Shown here piece by piece: positions 1-6,028 of a DNA stretch of 14,513 nucleotides; position 1 is the stretch's first letter; the number at the start of each line of letters is the position of its first letter. The notes under the pieces were generated by a model that had not been told where the DNA came from, did no database searches, and worked only from the letters and a program-made list of their open reading frames with translations. This DNA comes from a bacterium (lineage in GTDB: Bacteria; UBP18; UBA7526), in assembly GCA_030619985.1 (NCBI GenBank), contig JAUXAI010000029.1:1-14513 (forward strand), in the 5' to 3' direction. The position numbers and the translations under genes are program-made.

Positions 1-498
1 GCCCTTCAGGACTTCTTTTACATTCCCTTCCGTAATGGTGTCAGTATAAGAGGTAACAATTAGACTGGAGTTTATGGCCCTTACCCTATCTGCTGCTATC
101 TGGGCCTTATACTTACCGATATCTCCCTCAGTGGACATGAGCTGGCGGTTCAGGGTGGATTCTGTAAAGCGGTCATTATCAGCGATGATGATATGGCCCA
201 TCCCCTGTCGGGCCAAGAGCTCTATTATCCCTCCTCCCAATCCCCCGGCACCGATGACCGCCACCGTTGATTGAAGGAGTTTAATCTGACCCTTCATCCC
301 AATGGTCCCGATATTTCTCTGATAACGAAGGGGGATGACTCCCTTCTCTAAAGCGGTGATCTCCACTTCCTTTTTAGAAAGATCGAATTCCTTTGCTACC
401 GTTTCCACAGATTTTAGAGAGAGTCCTCGGTATTCCTGACCATTGGGTGCCTTATGCCTCTCCTCCAGTTCTTTCAAACGCTTGATAAGATCCTCCAT
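1..498 (-). CDS. ThiF/MoeB/HesA-family adenylyltransferase (E1-like), 3' part missing
   Basis: The visible 166 residues are the N-terminal part of an E1-like enzyme of the ThiF/MoeB/HesA family, which adenylates the C-terminus of a small sulfur-carrier protein (ThiS or MoaD type). The nucleotide-binding loop GAGGLG is at residues 83-88, followed by D107-N-D109 and the N117-R118 pair expected in the ATP site. About 75 residues precede the Rossmann fold, including a helix-turn-helix-like stretch (about 30-47), as in the HesA-like members of anaerobes. The start is ATG 498 with AAGGAGAG just upstream. The gene runs off the left edge, so the Zn-binding and catalytic cysteines cannot be checked. 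It follows nadA by 72 nt. Its neighbours (MOSC, mobA, formate dehydrogenase) make a molybdopterin role attractive, but a thiamine or cysteine sulfur-transfer role is equally possible from sequence alone. Confidence 0.88.
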   Translation of the reverse strand, partial: MEDLIKRLKELEERHKAPNGQEYRGLSLKSVETVAKEFDLSKKEVEITALEKGVIPLRYQRNIGTIGMKGQIKLLQSTVAVIGAGGLGGGIIELLARQGMGHIIIADNDRFTESTLNRQLMSTEGDIGKYKAQIAADRVRAINSSLIVTSYTDTITEGNVKEVLKG

Positions 499-546
499 TG
501 TCTCTCCTTCTAATTTGGATTTGGGATTTAACTTAATCTGCCCCCC

Positions 547-564
547 CTGCCTGTCAGCAGGCAG
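547..564. repeat. Short perfect hairpin between nadA and the ThiF-family gene
   Basis: CTGCCTG and CAGGCAG form a 7-bp perfect stem around a 4-nt loop, next to a run of seven C on the plus strand. No T-run follows on the minus strand, so it does not look like a normal intrinsic terminator. It may be a small dispersed palindromic repeat or an RNA-stability element in the intercistronic spacer. Confidence 0.6.
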
Positions 565-570
565 ACGTAG

Positions 571-1503
571 TTATCTCTCAAGCATCCCATATAGAGACTT
601 CTTTGCCCTCTCGCGCACTCCTATAGGAATTTTGATCTCATATCTCATCTTCTCTAAGGACTGGGCAACTTCTTTTAAAGTAATCAGTTTCATACTAGGG
701 CAGATGAGGTTCTCACTTGCTGGATAGAAATTTTTACTCGAGACCTCCTTCTTCAATCTATGAATGAGGCCCATCTCTGTACCGATAATAAACTCTTTCG
801 CTTCACATTCTTTGGCATATTCCAGCATACCATTTGTTGAGAGGGTCTCGTCTGCTAAATCAATTACTGATAGACGACATTCTGGATGGACAAGGACCTT
901 GGCCCGAGGATGCTCTTCCTTAGCCCTTAATATATCCTTGGGCAATAGATTGTAGTGTGTTGGGCAGAATCCCTTCCAGAGTATAAAATTCTTATTCGTT
1001 TTGCTTTCCAAGTATCTTCCCAGGTGTTCATCAGGAATGAAGAGGATTTTTTCTTCTTTTAAAGAATTTACTACTTCAATGCCGTTGGCTGAGGTGCAGC
1101 AGATGTCTGACTCTGCCTTCATTTTAGCACTAGAATTGACATAGCAGACAACCGCTGCCTGAGGATTTTCCTTTTTCTTCTTGCGCAGTTCAGAAAGAGT
1201 TATCATCTCTGCTAAAGGACAGCTCGCTTCTTTAATCGGAAGGAGGACTGTCTTCTCTGGAGATAGAATAGCAGCTGATTCTGCCATGAAGTGAACCCCG
1301 CAGAAGACAATAACCTTAGCATCTGTTGCTGCTGCCTGCCTTGAAAGGTCTAAGGAGTCGCCCACCAGATCCGCTAAGTCTTGAATCTCTGGCCGCTGAT
1401 AATTATGGGCTAAGATGATGGCCTTCTTCTTCTCCTTTAACTCTCTTATCTTCTCCTTAAGTTTCTTATCCTTTCCTATGCCTTTTTGCTTTCTTACCTT
1501 TAT
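571..1503 (-). CDS. nadA: Quinolinate synthase NadA, apparently starting at an AUA codon
   Basis: NadA condenses iminoaspartate with dihydroxyacetone phosphate to quinolinate, the precursor of NAD, using an oxygen-sensitive [4Fe-4S] cluster. Family motifs are clear: AHNYQ (residues 32-36 of the proposed protein), VGDSLDLSR (47-55), VCYVN with C120, GFCPTH with C180, HPEC with C209 and CPSMK with C268. Three of these cysteines should bind the cluster: C120, C268 and one of C180 or C209. The frame has no ATG, GTG or TTG between the stop at 1552-1554 and AHNYQ. The first GTG (1365) would remove the essential AHNYQ motif. The best start is AUA at 1503-1501, 7 nt after GGAGG and overlapping the TAA of the MOSC gene, giving 310 residues, normal for the family. 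Function is near certain; the start is inference. No nadB or nadC is in view. Confidence 0.93.
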   Translation of the reverse strand: MKVRKQKGIGKDKKLKEKIRELKEKKKAIILAHNYQRPEIQDLADLVGDSLDLSRQAAATDAKVIVFCGVHFMAESAAILSPEKTVLLPIKEASCPLAEMITLSELRKKKKENPQAAVVCYVNSSAKMKAESDICCTSANGIEVVNSLKEEKILFIPDEHLGRYLESKTNKNFILWKGFCPTHYNLLPKDILRAKEEHPRAKVLVHPECRLSVIDLADETLSTNGMLEYAKECEAKEFIIGTEMGLIHRLKKEVSSKNFYPASENLICPSMKLITLKEVAQSLEKMRYEIKIPIGVRERAKKSLYGMLER

Positions 1504-1979
1504 CTTTCTACCTCCAGGTGGTCTCCCGCCTTTGCCCTTCCTCCTCTAATTACCCGAGCGAAGACCCCTTCTTTGGGCATTATACATTCCCCTACCCTCC
1601 TGAAAATGGCACAAGGAGCAGGACACTCTTTGCCGATTTGAGTGATCTCTAAAATAATTCTTTTGCCAATAAATGACGACGCGCTTTGCTTGCCTCGTCT
1701 TTGTCTGCCAACAAATAACCTCTGGCCTCTAGTCAGAGAGAGAAGATTGACTCCTTCGGTAGTGAGATTCTCAGCAAAATCACCCGGGCCCACCTTTAGC
1801 CCCTTCTCTTGCATTCTTTGGATACTCTCCAAGGCCAAAAGACTCACCTGACGGCCAGAGCCAGCATGAGCATCGCCCACCAAGCCATAATCCTTACGCA
1901 GGCGACCAGTAGCGATTTCCCTCTTGGCCACGCCCTTTTTCCGACTTCTTAAAACAGCAACGATTCTGCCCATCCTCAC
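1500..1979 (-). CDS. MOSC-domain protein (molybdenum cofactor sulfurase C-terminal domain family)
   Basis: This is a stand-alone MOSC-domain protein of 159 residues. The family binds molybdenum cofactor or transfers sulfur to it, and this short form is common in anaerobes beside Moco genes. The diagnostic C-terminal region reads IGKECPAPCAIF (115-126) and then VGECIMPKEGVFARV (129-143); C119, C123 and C132 are candidate functional cysteines. The N-terminal half has GLVGDAHAG (32-40) and GPGDFAENL (64-72), also typical. The start is GTG 1979, which overlaps the stop of the upstream CDF gene as GTGA; an ATG two codons later (1973) is possible. Residues about 92-105 look like an extra insertion between two strands (see the repeat at 1664-1715). 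It probably serves the Moco enzymes of the window, but the exact reaction is unknown. Confidence 0.87.
   Translation of the reverse strand: MRMGRIVAVLRSRKKGVAKREIATGRLRKDYGLVGDAHAGSGRQVSLLALESIQRMQEKGLKVGPGDFAENLTTEGVNLLSLTRGQRLFVGRQRRGKQSASSFIGKRIILEITQIGKECPAPCAIFRRVGECIMPKEGVFARVIRGGRAKAGDHLEVER
1501..1515 (-). promoter_or_regulatory. Shine-Dalgarno and proposed AUA start of nadA
   Basis: On the minus strand GGAGG (1515-1511) is followed by 7 nt and then ATA (1503-1501), which overlaps the TAA stop (1502-1500) of the MOSC gene as ATAA. Spacing and strength are those of a real ribosome-binding site. No other candidate start in the nadA frame has such a site before the AHNYQ motif. Confidence 0.6.
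1664..1715. repeat. Palindrome flanked by 10-nt direct repeats inside the MOSC gene
   Basis: Plus-strand TGCCAATAAA (1664-1673) and TGCCAACAAA (1706-1715) are 9/10 identical direct repeats 42 nt (14 codons) apart. Between them GACGACGC (1675-1682) and GCCTCGTC (1692-1699) form an 8-bp stem with one mismatch. The 42-nt unit keeps frame and encodes a basic, Ser-rich stretch where related MOSC proteins, as I recall them, pass straight from one strand to the next. This looks like an in-frame palindromic insertion with target-site duplication, by inference only. Confidence 0.45.
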
Positions 1980-2857
1980 AATTCCCGGAAAGGGTTAACG
2001 TGGATCAGAACATTAGCAACTTGCTCCACTTCCCCTAGTATTCTCTTCTCTACTCGGACGGCAATAGCATGGCCCTCTTCTACAGTCAATCTACTATCCA
2101 CCTCGATCTCTAAATCAACTAAGATGTCCAGTCCACTACGACGCGCCCTTAGGTTGTTTACCCTTTTAACCCCTTTTACTCTTACGGCCTCTTTTTCAAT
2201 CCTTTTCCTGATTTTCTTATCAATTGTGGCATCCATCAACTCCCCAGTTGTAACGAGGAATGTCTTTATTCCCACAATCATGATCAGAATGCAAACTACT
2301 ACCCCGGCCAGGGGATCGAGCCACATCCAGCCAAGGAACCTCGCCCCTCCAATCCCAATTATCGCTGCCAGGGAAGCGAAGACATCACTCCGGTGATGCC
2401 AGGCATCGGCAATAACAGCGCTACTGCCAATATTCTTCCCCAGTCTGAATTTATAGCGAAAAAGAAACTCCTGAGTTATGATAGCTAAAAGAGCAACCCA
2501 TAGGGTAATCATCCTGGGAGTGACCAAGGTCTTGGTAAAGATAGTCTTAAGATTATCTATTCCAAAATGAGCACCAATCAGGATGAGGATGATGGCTATA
2601 GTCTTGGTAGCGATGGACTCTGCTTTCCCATGTCCATAGGGATGGGTCTTGTCCGGGGGCCTCTTTGCTATGCGAAGGCCGATCAAGACAACAACTGAGG
2701 TCAGGACATCGGAGAAAGAATGGAGGCCGTCTGACAATAGGGCACGGCTGTGGCCTAAGATTCCCACCGTCCCCTTTATCAGAGCTAAGAAAAGGAGGGT
2801 GAATATTCCTATTATCGTTCCTTTCTCTCCCTTTTTATACTTCGCTTCATTTCTCAT
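1976..2857 (-). CDS. Cation diffusion facilitator (CDF) metal efflux protein
   Basis: This 293-residue inner-membrane protein belongs to the CDF family, which exports divalent metals by proton antiport. Six hydrophobic segments are followed by a cytoplasmic domain of about 85 residues. The intramembrane metal site is visible as H46-x3-D50 in TM2 (LSDGLHSFSD) and H154-x3-D158 in TM5 (DAWHHRSD). An HD/HD site is usual for zinc transporters, so Zn(II) is the best guess, with Fe(II), Co(II) or Cd(II) possible. THPYGHGKAE (71-80) is the typical loop after TM2. The start is ATG 2857, which overlaps the stop of the aldo/keto reductase as TGATG; a longer frame to 2929 would overlap that gene and add a non-homologous leader. 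The 3' end overlaps the MOSC start by 4 nt, implying translational coupling. Confidence 0.92.
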   Translation of the reverse strand: MRNEAKYKKGEKGTIIGIFTLLFLALIKGTVGILGHSRALLSDGLHSFSDVLTSVVVLIGLRIAKRPPDKTHPYGHGKAESIATKTIAIILILIGAHFGIDNLKTIFTKTLVTPRMITLWVALLAIITQEFLFRYKFRLGKNIGSSAVIADAWHHRSDVFASLAAIIGIGGARFLGWMWLDPLAGVVVCILIMIVGIKTFLVTTGELMDATIDKKIRKRIEKEAVRVKGVKRVNNLRARRSGLDILVDLEIEVDSRLTVEEGHAIAVRVEKRILGEVEQVANVLIHVNPFREL

Positions 2858-3828
2858 CAAGAGATTTTCTTCTCCCGCTCTTTGAACAGCACTTTTATGG
2901 CAGCGATATCTTCTTGAGAAAGCGCCCATTCTCCGGCGAGGACGGTCTCCTCAATCTGGGAGGGATGTCGAGCGCCCACAATGGCTGCCGTTACCTCTGG
3001 TCTATGCAATACCCAGGCTATTGCCAGCTGGGCTATGGTTCTATTGTTCTTCTCAGCGATGGGGCGTAATTCCTCAACCAGTTTGAGATTGGCAGAAAGT
3101 TCCGGTTCCTGGAAGTGAGGATTCTTTGTCCTTCGCCAATCATCCTCAGGCAAATTCTGGATACTTTCTTCAGTATACTTACCGGTAAGTAGGCCACACT
3201 CCATGGGGCTATATACGATTACTCCGATATCATGGGCTTGGCAATAGTTCAGCAACTCATCCTCAATACCACGATTAAGCATGCTATAGGGCGGCTGGAG
3301 GGATGCTATGGGATGGATAGGGCGAATGCGCTCAAGCTGTTCCACATTGAAATTGGATACCCCGATATAGCGAACCTTGCCCTCTTTCACCAGATCCGCC
3401 ATGGTGCTCCAGGCCTCCTCTATCTCCTGGTCAGGGTCTGGCCAATGAATCTGGTAGAGGTCGATTACTTCGATATCCAGACGTTTTAGACTAGCCTCTA
3501 TCTCATGGCGAATGCTCTTTCTTTTTAATCGACCAGAGATCTTCCCTCTCTCATCCCAGACCAGACCACACTTGGTGGCTATGATGACTTTATCGCACAG
3601 GCCCTTGATGGTCCGGCCCACAACCTCTTCGGAATGACCAAGTCCATAGACCGGGGCGGTATCTATCCAATTCACTCCCTGTTCGAAGGCGTAGCGGATA
3701 GTAGCGACTGACTCTTCATCATCCTGCGGCCCCCAGCCAAAAGCCCAACCCCCACCCCCCAAGGCCCAGGTACCGAGTCCGATAGGGGATAATTTAAGAT
3801 CTGTGTAGCCTAATCTTCTTCTTTTCAT
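2857..3828 (-). CDS. Aldo/keto reductase
   Basis: An NADPH-dependent (by family) TIM-barrel oxidoreductase of 323 residues. The catalytic tetrad is visible: D56 and Y61 (WIDTAPVYG), K86 (VIIATKCG) and H128 (LYQIHWPD). The N-terminus RRLGYTDLKLSPIGLGTWA is typical of the group that includes YajO- and IolS-like proteins. The C-terminal cofactor region (AAIVGARHPSQIEE) is also present. The substrate cannot be told. The start at ATG 3828 overlaps the end of the rrf2 gene by 35 nt; GGGGAG lies directly against it, closer than ideal. GTG 3846 would add six residues but has no clear site. It is the second gene of the Rrf2-led operon and may deal with reactive carbonyls or redox stress. Confidence 0.9.
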   Translation of the reverse strand: MKRRRLGYTDLKLSPIGLGTWALGGGGWAFGWGPQDDEESVATIRYAFEQGVNWIDTAPVYGLGHSEEVVGRTIKGLCDKVIIATKCGLVWDERGKISGRLKRKSIRHEIEASLKRLDIEVIDLYQIHWPDPDQEIEEAWSTMADLVKEGKVRYIGVSNFNVEQLERIRPIHPIASLQPPYSMLNRGIEDELLNYCQAHDIGVIVYSPMECGLLTGKYTEESIQNLPEDDWRRTKNPHFQEPELSANLKLVEELRPIAEKNNRTIAQLAIAWVLHRPEVTAAIVGARHPSQIEETVLAGEWALSQEDIAAIKVLFKEREKKIS

Positions 3829-4231
3829 CTCCCCTTCTCTCTTCACGGAAATCGTCTAAAGTAGTGGAATCCAGAATCTCGGCTATCCTGTTAGCTATCT
3901 TCTTCCAAAGCAGGTGAGTGGTGCAACCTTTGAGATGAGAACAATTTTCTTCAACACAAGGAGCCAGGGTAATCGGTTCCTCGATCCCCCTGATAATATC
4001 CCCCACCCTTATTTGAGAGGGGGGCCTGGCTAATAAGAAGCCACCTTCTGGACCACGCCTGCTCTTAATGAGACCTTTTCGTCTAAGTTTGATAAATAAC
4101 TGTTCAATATAATCGGGAGAGATTCCTTCTTCTTTAGAAATGGAGTTAACTGAGACAGGCCCTTCCCCATAATGTAAAGCCAAAGCAACCATAGCCCTGA
4201 CCCCATATCTCCCTTTAGTAGAAAGTCTCAT
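3794..4231 (-). CDS. Rrf2-family regulator, IscR-like with three-cysteine Fe-S motif
   Basis: A 145-residue winged-helix transcription factor of the Rrf2 family. The N-terminal winged helix is typical: RLSTKGRYGVRAMVALAL (2-19), the recognition region ISPDYIEQLFIKLRRKGLI (37-55) and the wing RGPEGGFLLARP (59-70). C92, C97 and C103 sit where IscR-type members bind a [2Fe-2S] cluster, with one residue less between the first two than in E. coli IscR. The protein is therefore probably an Fe-S-sensing regulator. The start ATG 4231 has AGGAGG 8 nt upstream, and a consensus promoter with an IscR-like box lies at 4265-4297, implying autoregulation. It is not followed by iscS/iscU but by an aldo/keto reductase, a CDF exporter, a MOSC protein and nadA. 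Confidence 0.93.
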   Translation of the reverse strand: MRLSTKGRYGVRAMVALALHYGEGPVSVNSISKEEGISPDYIEQLFIKLRRKGLIKSRRGPEGGFLLARPPSQIRVGDIIRGIEEPITLAPCVEENCSHLKGCTTHLLWKKIANRIAEILDSTTLDDFREERRGDEKKKIRLHRS

Positions 4232-4264
4232 TGGCAGTGCCTCCTCTATCTTAAAGTTTGTTTT

Positions 4265-4293
4265 ATTATAACATATACGAGCATTTTAGTCAA
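4265..4293 (-). promoter_or_regulatory. Sigma-70-type promoter of the rrf2 operon
   Basis: On the minus strand TTGACT (4293-4288), a 17-nt spacer and a perfect TATAAT (4270-4265). Transcription would start near 4258, leaving a leader of about 27 nt before the ATG at 4231. Confidence 0.88.
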
Positions 4294-4297
4294 GTAT
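4273..4297 (-). promoter_or_regulatory. IscR type-1-like operator overlapping the -35 of rrf2
   Basis: The 25 nt from 4297 to 4273 on the minus strand begin ATACTTGACTAAAAT and end CTCGTATAT. Compared by hand with the E. coli IscR type-1 consensus as I remember it, 21 of 25 positions agree: the left half is complete and the mismatches are confined to four positions of the right half. The site covers the -35 element, as at the E. coli iscR promoter, so cluster-bound Rrf2 could repress its own operon. Confidence 0.6.
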
Positions 4298-4314
4298 TTT
4301 CCCAAATAAAAAAA

Positions 4315-4899
4315 TCATTTCCCCTTGAATAACTTTTCCGCCTTCGCTATATCCTTAGGGGTATTTATGTTGAAGAAAGAAATAAGGTCGAGATCAAATC
4401 TTAGAAGATCCTTCTTTGGGATATATTTTACTCTTACTTTATTAAAGAAGGAACGGATAGCGAAATTATTTTCGTTCAACTCTTCTTTTATTGCTTTCAG
4501 ACAATTTTTGGAATAGATGGCGCATAAGGGCTCCAAAAAGCCATCGAATTTGGGAATGGTTATATCGTTTCCTCTACAGTTATCTATGAGATGTTTAATT
4601 AGGAGAATCTTCAAGAAGGGCATATCACAACCAGTAACGAAGTTGTAATGACTTTTAGATTCTTTCAATCCGCTATAGAGGCCTCCCAGCGGACCACAAT
4701 GAGGGATAGTGTCTTTAACGATTCTTACTTTTAGATGTTTATATTTTTTGGGGAAGTTGGTAACGACAATTACTTCCTCAAATAGAGGTTGGACCTTTTC
4801 AATAACGATCTCAATGATTGATTTTCCTTCGAGTTTTAGGAAGGCCTTCTCCTTGGCCATCCTCTCGTTCTTCCCGCCCGCTAAAATAATAGCATTCAT
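4315..4899 (-). CDS. mobA: Molybdenum cofactor guanylyltransferase MobA
   Basis: MobA transfers GMP from GTP to molybdopterin, making the guanine dinucleotide cofactor used by DMSO-reductase-family enzymes such as the formate dehydrogenase upstream. The 194 residues show the nucleotidyltransferase fold: LAGGKNERM (6-14) with the conserved Arg and K18 for GTP binding, GPLGGLYSGL (69-78), and GCDMPF (90-95) with D92 as the metal ligand. The start ATG 4899 is preceded by AAGGGA at good spacing. It stands alone after the terminator of the formate operon. The 83-nt gap to rrf2 shows no hairpin terminator, so readthrough into the rrf2 operon is possible. The protein is richer in Lys, Asn and Ile than its neighbours, a mild compositional difference. 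Confidence 0.93.
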   Translation of the reverse strand: MNAIILAGGKNERMAKEKAFLKLEGKSIIEIVIEKVQPLFEEVIVVTNFPKKYKHLKVRIVKDTIPHCGPLGGLYSGLKESKSHYNFVTGCDMPFLKILLIKHLIDNCRGNDITIPKFDGFLEPLCAIYSKNCLKAIKEELNENNFAIRSFFNKVRVKYIPKKDLLRFDLDLISFFNINTPKDIAKAEKLFKGK

Positions 4900-4983
4900 A
4901 TTCTTCCCTTAAGAGGTCTCTGATGACAGTGATTTGAAGTAACGATTATGGTGATAAAATCGCCAATGAGATTGAGGTTCTAT

Positions 4984-5029
4984 GCTTTTAATATCACTGT
5001 AATCTCGCCTTTAATATCACTGTAATCCC
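4984..5029. repeat. Tandem 23-nt repeat upstream of mobA, with an inverted copy of its core
   Basis: Two 23-nt units (4984-5006 and 5007-5029) agree at 21 of 23 positions; the shared core is TTTAATATCACTGTAATC on the plus strand. A third related copy lies inverted at 4922-4934 (GATGACAGTGATT), sharing 11 of 12 bases of ATCACTGTNATC. Three copies in a short non-coding leader suggest binding sites for a regulator of mobA. No convincing -35/-10 pair was found near them. Confidence 0.6.
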
Positions 5030-5060
5030 TGCTTATTCTGACTTTTCCAGAAATCTTTTA

Positions 5061-5089
5061 AAGAAAAAGCCCCGAGAAAAATCGGGGCT
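5061..5089 (-). terminator. Intrinsic terminator of the formate operon
   Basis: On the minus strand AGCCCCGA (5089-5082), a 6-nt loop and TCGGGGCT (5075-5068) form an 8-bp GC-rich stem followed by TTTTTCTT. It begins 15 nt after the stop of the formate/nitrite channel gene. Confidence 0.93.
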
Positions 5090-5104
5090 CTTCTATCTTT
5101 ATTT

Positions 5105-5929
5105 TTATCTTTTTTGCCCTTTTAGATAAGCAAGATAGTAGAAGCCAGCTACAAAGATTGCCCCGCCCACGATATTGCCGATAGTTACTGGAATGAGATT
5201 CTTTATGAAAAAGTTACTCCAGGTGAGAGAAGCCAAATCCAAGCCAGACTTTAAAGCAGCTTCTGTTCCTTTCAGATAGATCCCCACAGGAATAAAATAC
5301 ATATTGGCGATGGAGTGCTCAAAGCCACTGGCCACAAAGGCCATGATGGGAAAGTAAATCCCAAATATCTTGCTTATGGCATCTTTGCCTGCTACAGCAA
5401 GCCAGACCGCCAAACAGACCAGCCAGTTACAGCCGATCCCTCTGAAGAAGGCCTCAGACCAGCTCAAGTTCACCTTGGCCAAGGCAGTATTAATTGCTCC
5501 TATTCCCACCTGATGTCCGTTCACCTTCCATAATCCAGAATAGAAGATAATCCAAACCAGAATGAGAGAGCCTAAGAAGTTAGCGAGATAGACCCAGAAC
5601 CAGTTCTTCAGGCATCCTCCCCATCTTGCTTCTTTCTTGAAAATGCTTATGGGTATCAGGCAGTTCCCGGTAAAGAGTTCTGAGCCCCCGATGACTACCA
5701 GCATCAGTCCTACGCTGAAGACGCTTCCCGCTAAGAATTTGGAGAAGCCAACCCCTAATTTAGGAGCCAAATCATGGGTAACCATATTGGATAGTTCTGC
5801 TCCAAAACCGATGTAGGCTCCGGCCAGTATTCCCAGAACAACCATTTGAAATATAGACAACCTAACCTTATTTTTTCCGATTTTAACCATCTTTTGGGCG
5901 GTCTCTTGTGGGGTATTAAATCCATCCAT
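5105..5929 (-). CDS. Formate/nitrite transporter family channel (FocA/NirC/FdhC-like)
   Basis: A 274-residue inner-membrane protein of the FNT family, pentameric channels for formate, nitrite or hydrosulfide. Six hydrophobic segments are visible, with family signatures GGSELFTGN (81-89), GIGCNWLVCLAVW (164-176) and FEHSIANMYFIP (203-214). The histidine of the last motif (H205) is the central pore His. The start ATG 5929 has an excellent AAGGAGGT 5 nt upstream; an upstream ATG (5953) is rejected for lack of a site. It is the last gene before a terminator and follows the formate dehydrogenase subunits by 96 nt, so formate is by far the likeliest substrate, in or out. Confidence 0.93.
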   Translation of the reverse strand: MDGFNTPQETAQKMVKIGKNKVRLSIFQMVVLGILAGAYIGFGAELSNMVTHDLAPKLGVGFSKFLAGSVFSVGLMLVVIGGSELFTGNCLIPISIFKKEARWGGCLKNWFWVYLANFLGSLILVWIIFYSGLWKVNGHQVGIGAINTALAKVNLSWSEAFFRGIGCNWLVCLAVWLAVAGKDAISKIFGIYFPIMAFVASGFEHSIANMYFIPVGIYLKGTEAALKSGLDLASLTWSNFFIKNLIPVTIGNIVGGAIFVAGFYYLAYLKGQKR

Positions 5930-5963
5930 CCCGCACCTCCTTAGACACTTCATTGAGTAGAAT

Positions 5964-6028
5964 AGTTGGATTGGTTGGATTCAAAATCCAACTAATTTCC
6001 TAGTCCACCTATTTTCCTAATCTACCTA
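5964..6028. repeat. Small inverted and direct repeats in the leader of the channel gene
   Basis: Plus-strand AGTTGGATT (5964-5972) and GTTGGATT (5974-5981) can each pair with AATCCAACT (5985-5993), giving two mutually exclusive short hairpins. Beside them TTTCCTAGTCCACCTA (5996-6011) and TTTCCTAATCTACCTA (6013-6028) are 14/16 identical tandem copies; the second covers the stop codon of the upstream gene. There is no T-run, so a terminator is unlikely. Confidence 0.5.

Noticed and set aside
571-1365. nadA beginning at GTG 1365 (264 residues)
   Set aside because: This would remove the AHNYQ substrate-binding segment, which is present in frame just upstream and is needed for NadA function.
2858-2929. 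Extended N-terminus of the CDF protein starting at 2929
   Set aside because: It overlaps the conserved end of the aldo/keto reductase and adds a non-family leader; TGATG at 2857 fits a coupled start.
4900-5060. Molybdenum cofactor riboswitch before mobA
   Set aside because: The leader shows short tandem and inverted repeats rather than the multi-helix conserved core expected of that riboswitch, as far as I can judge by eye.
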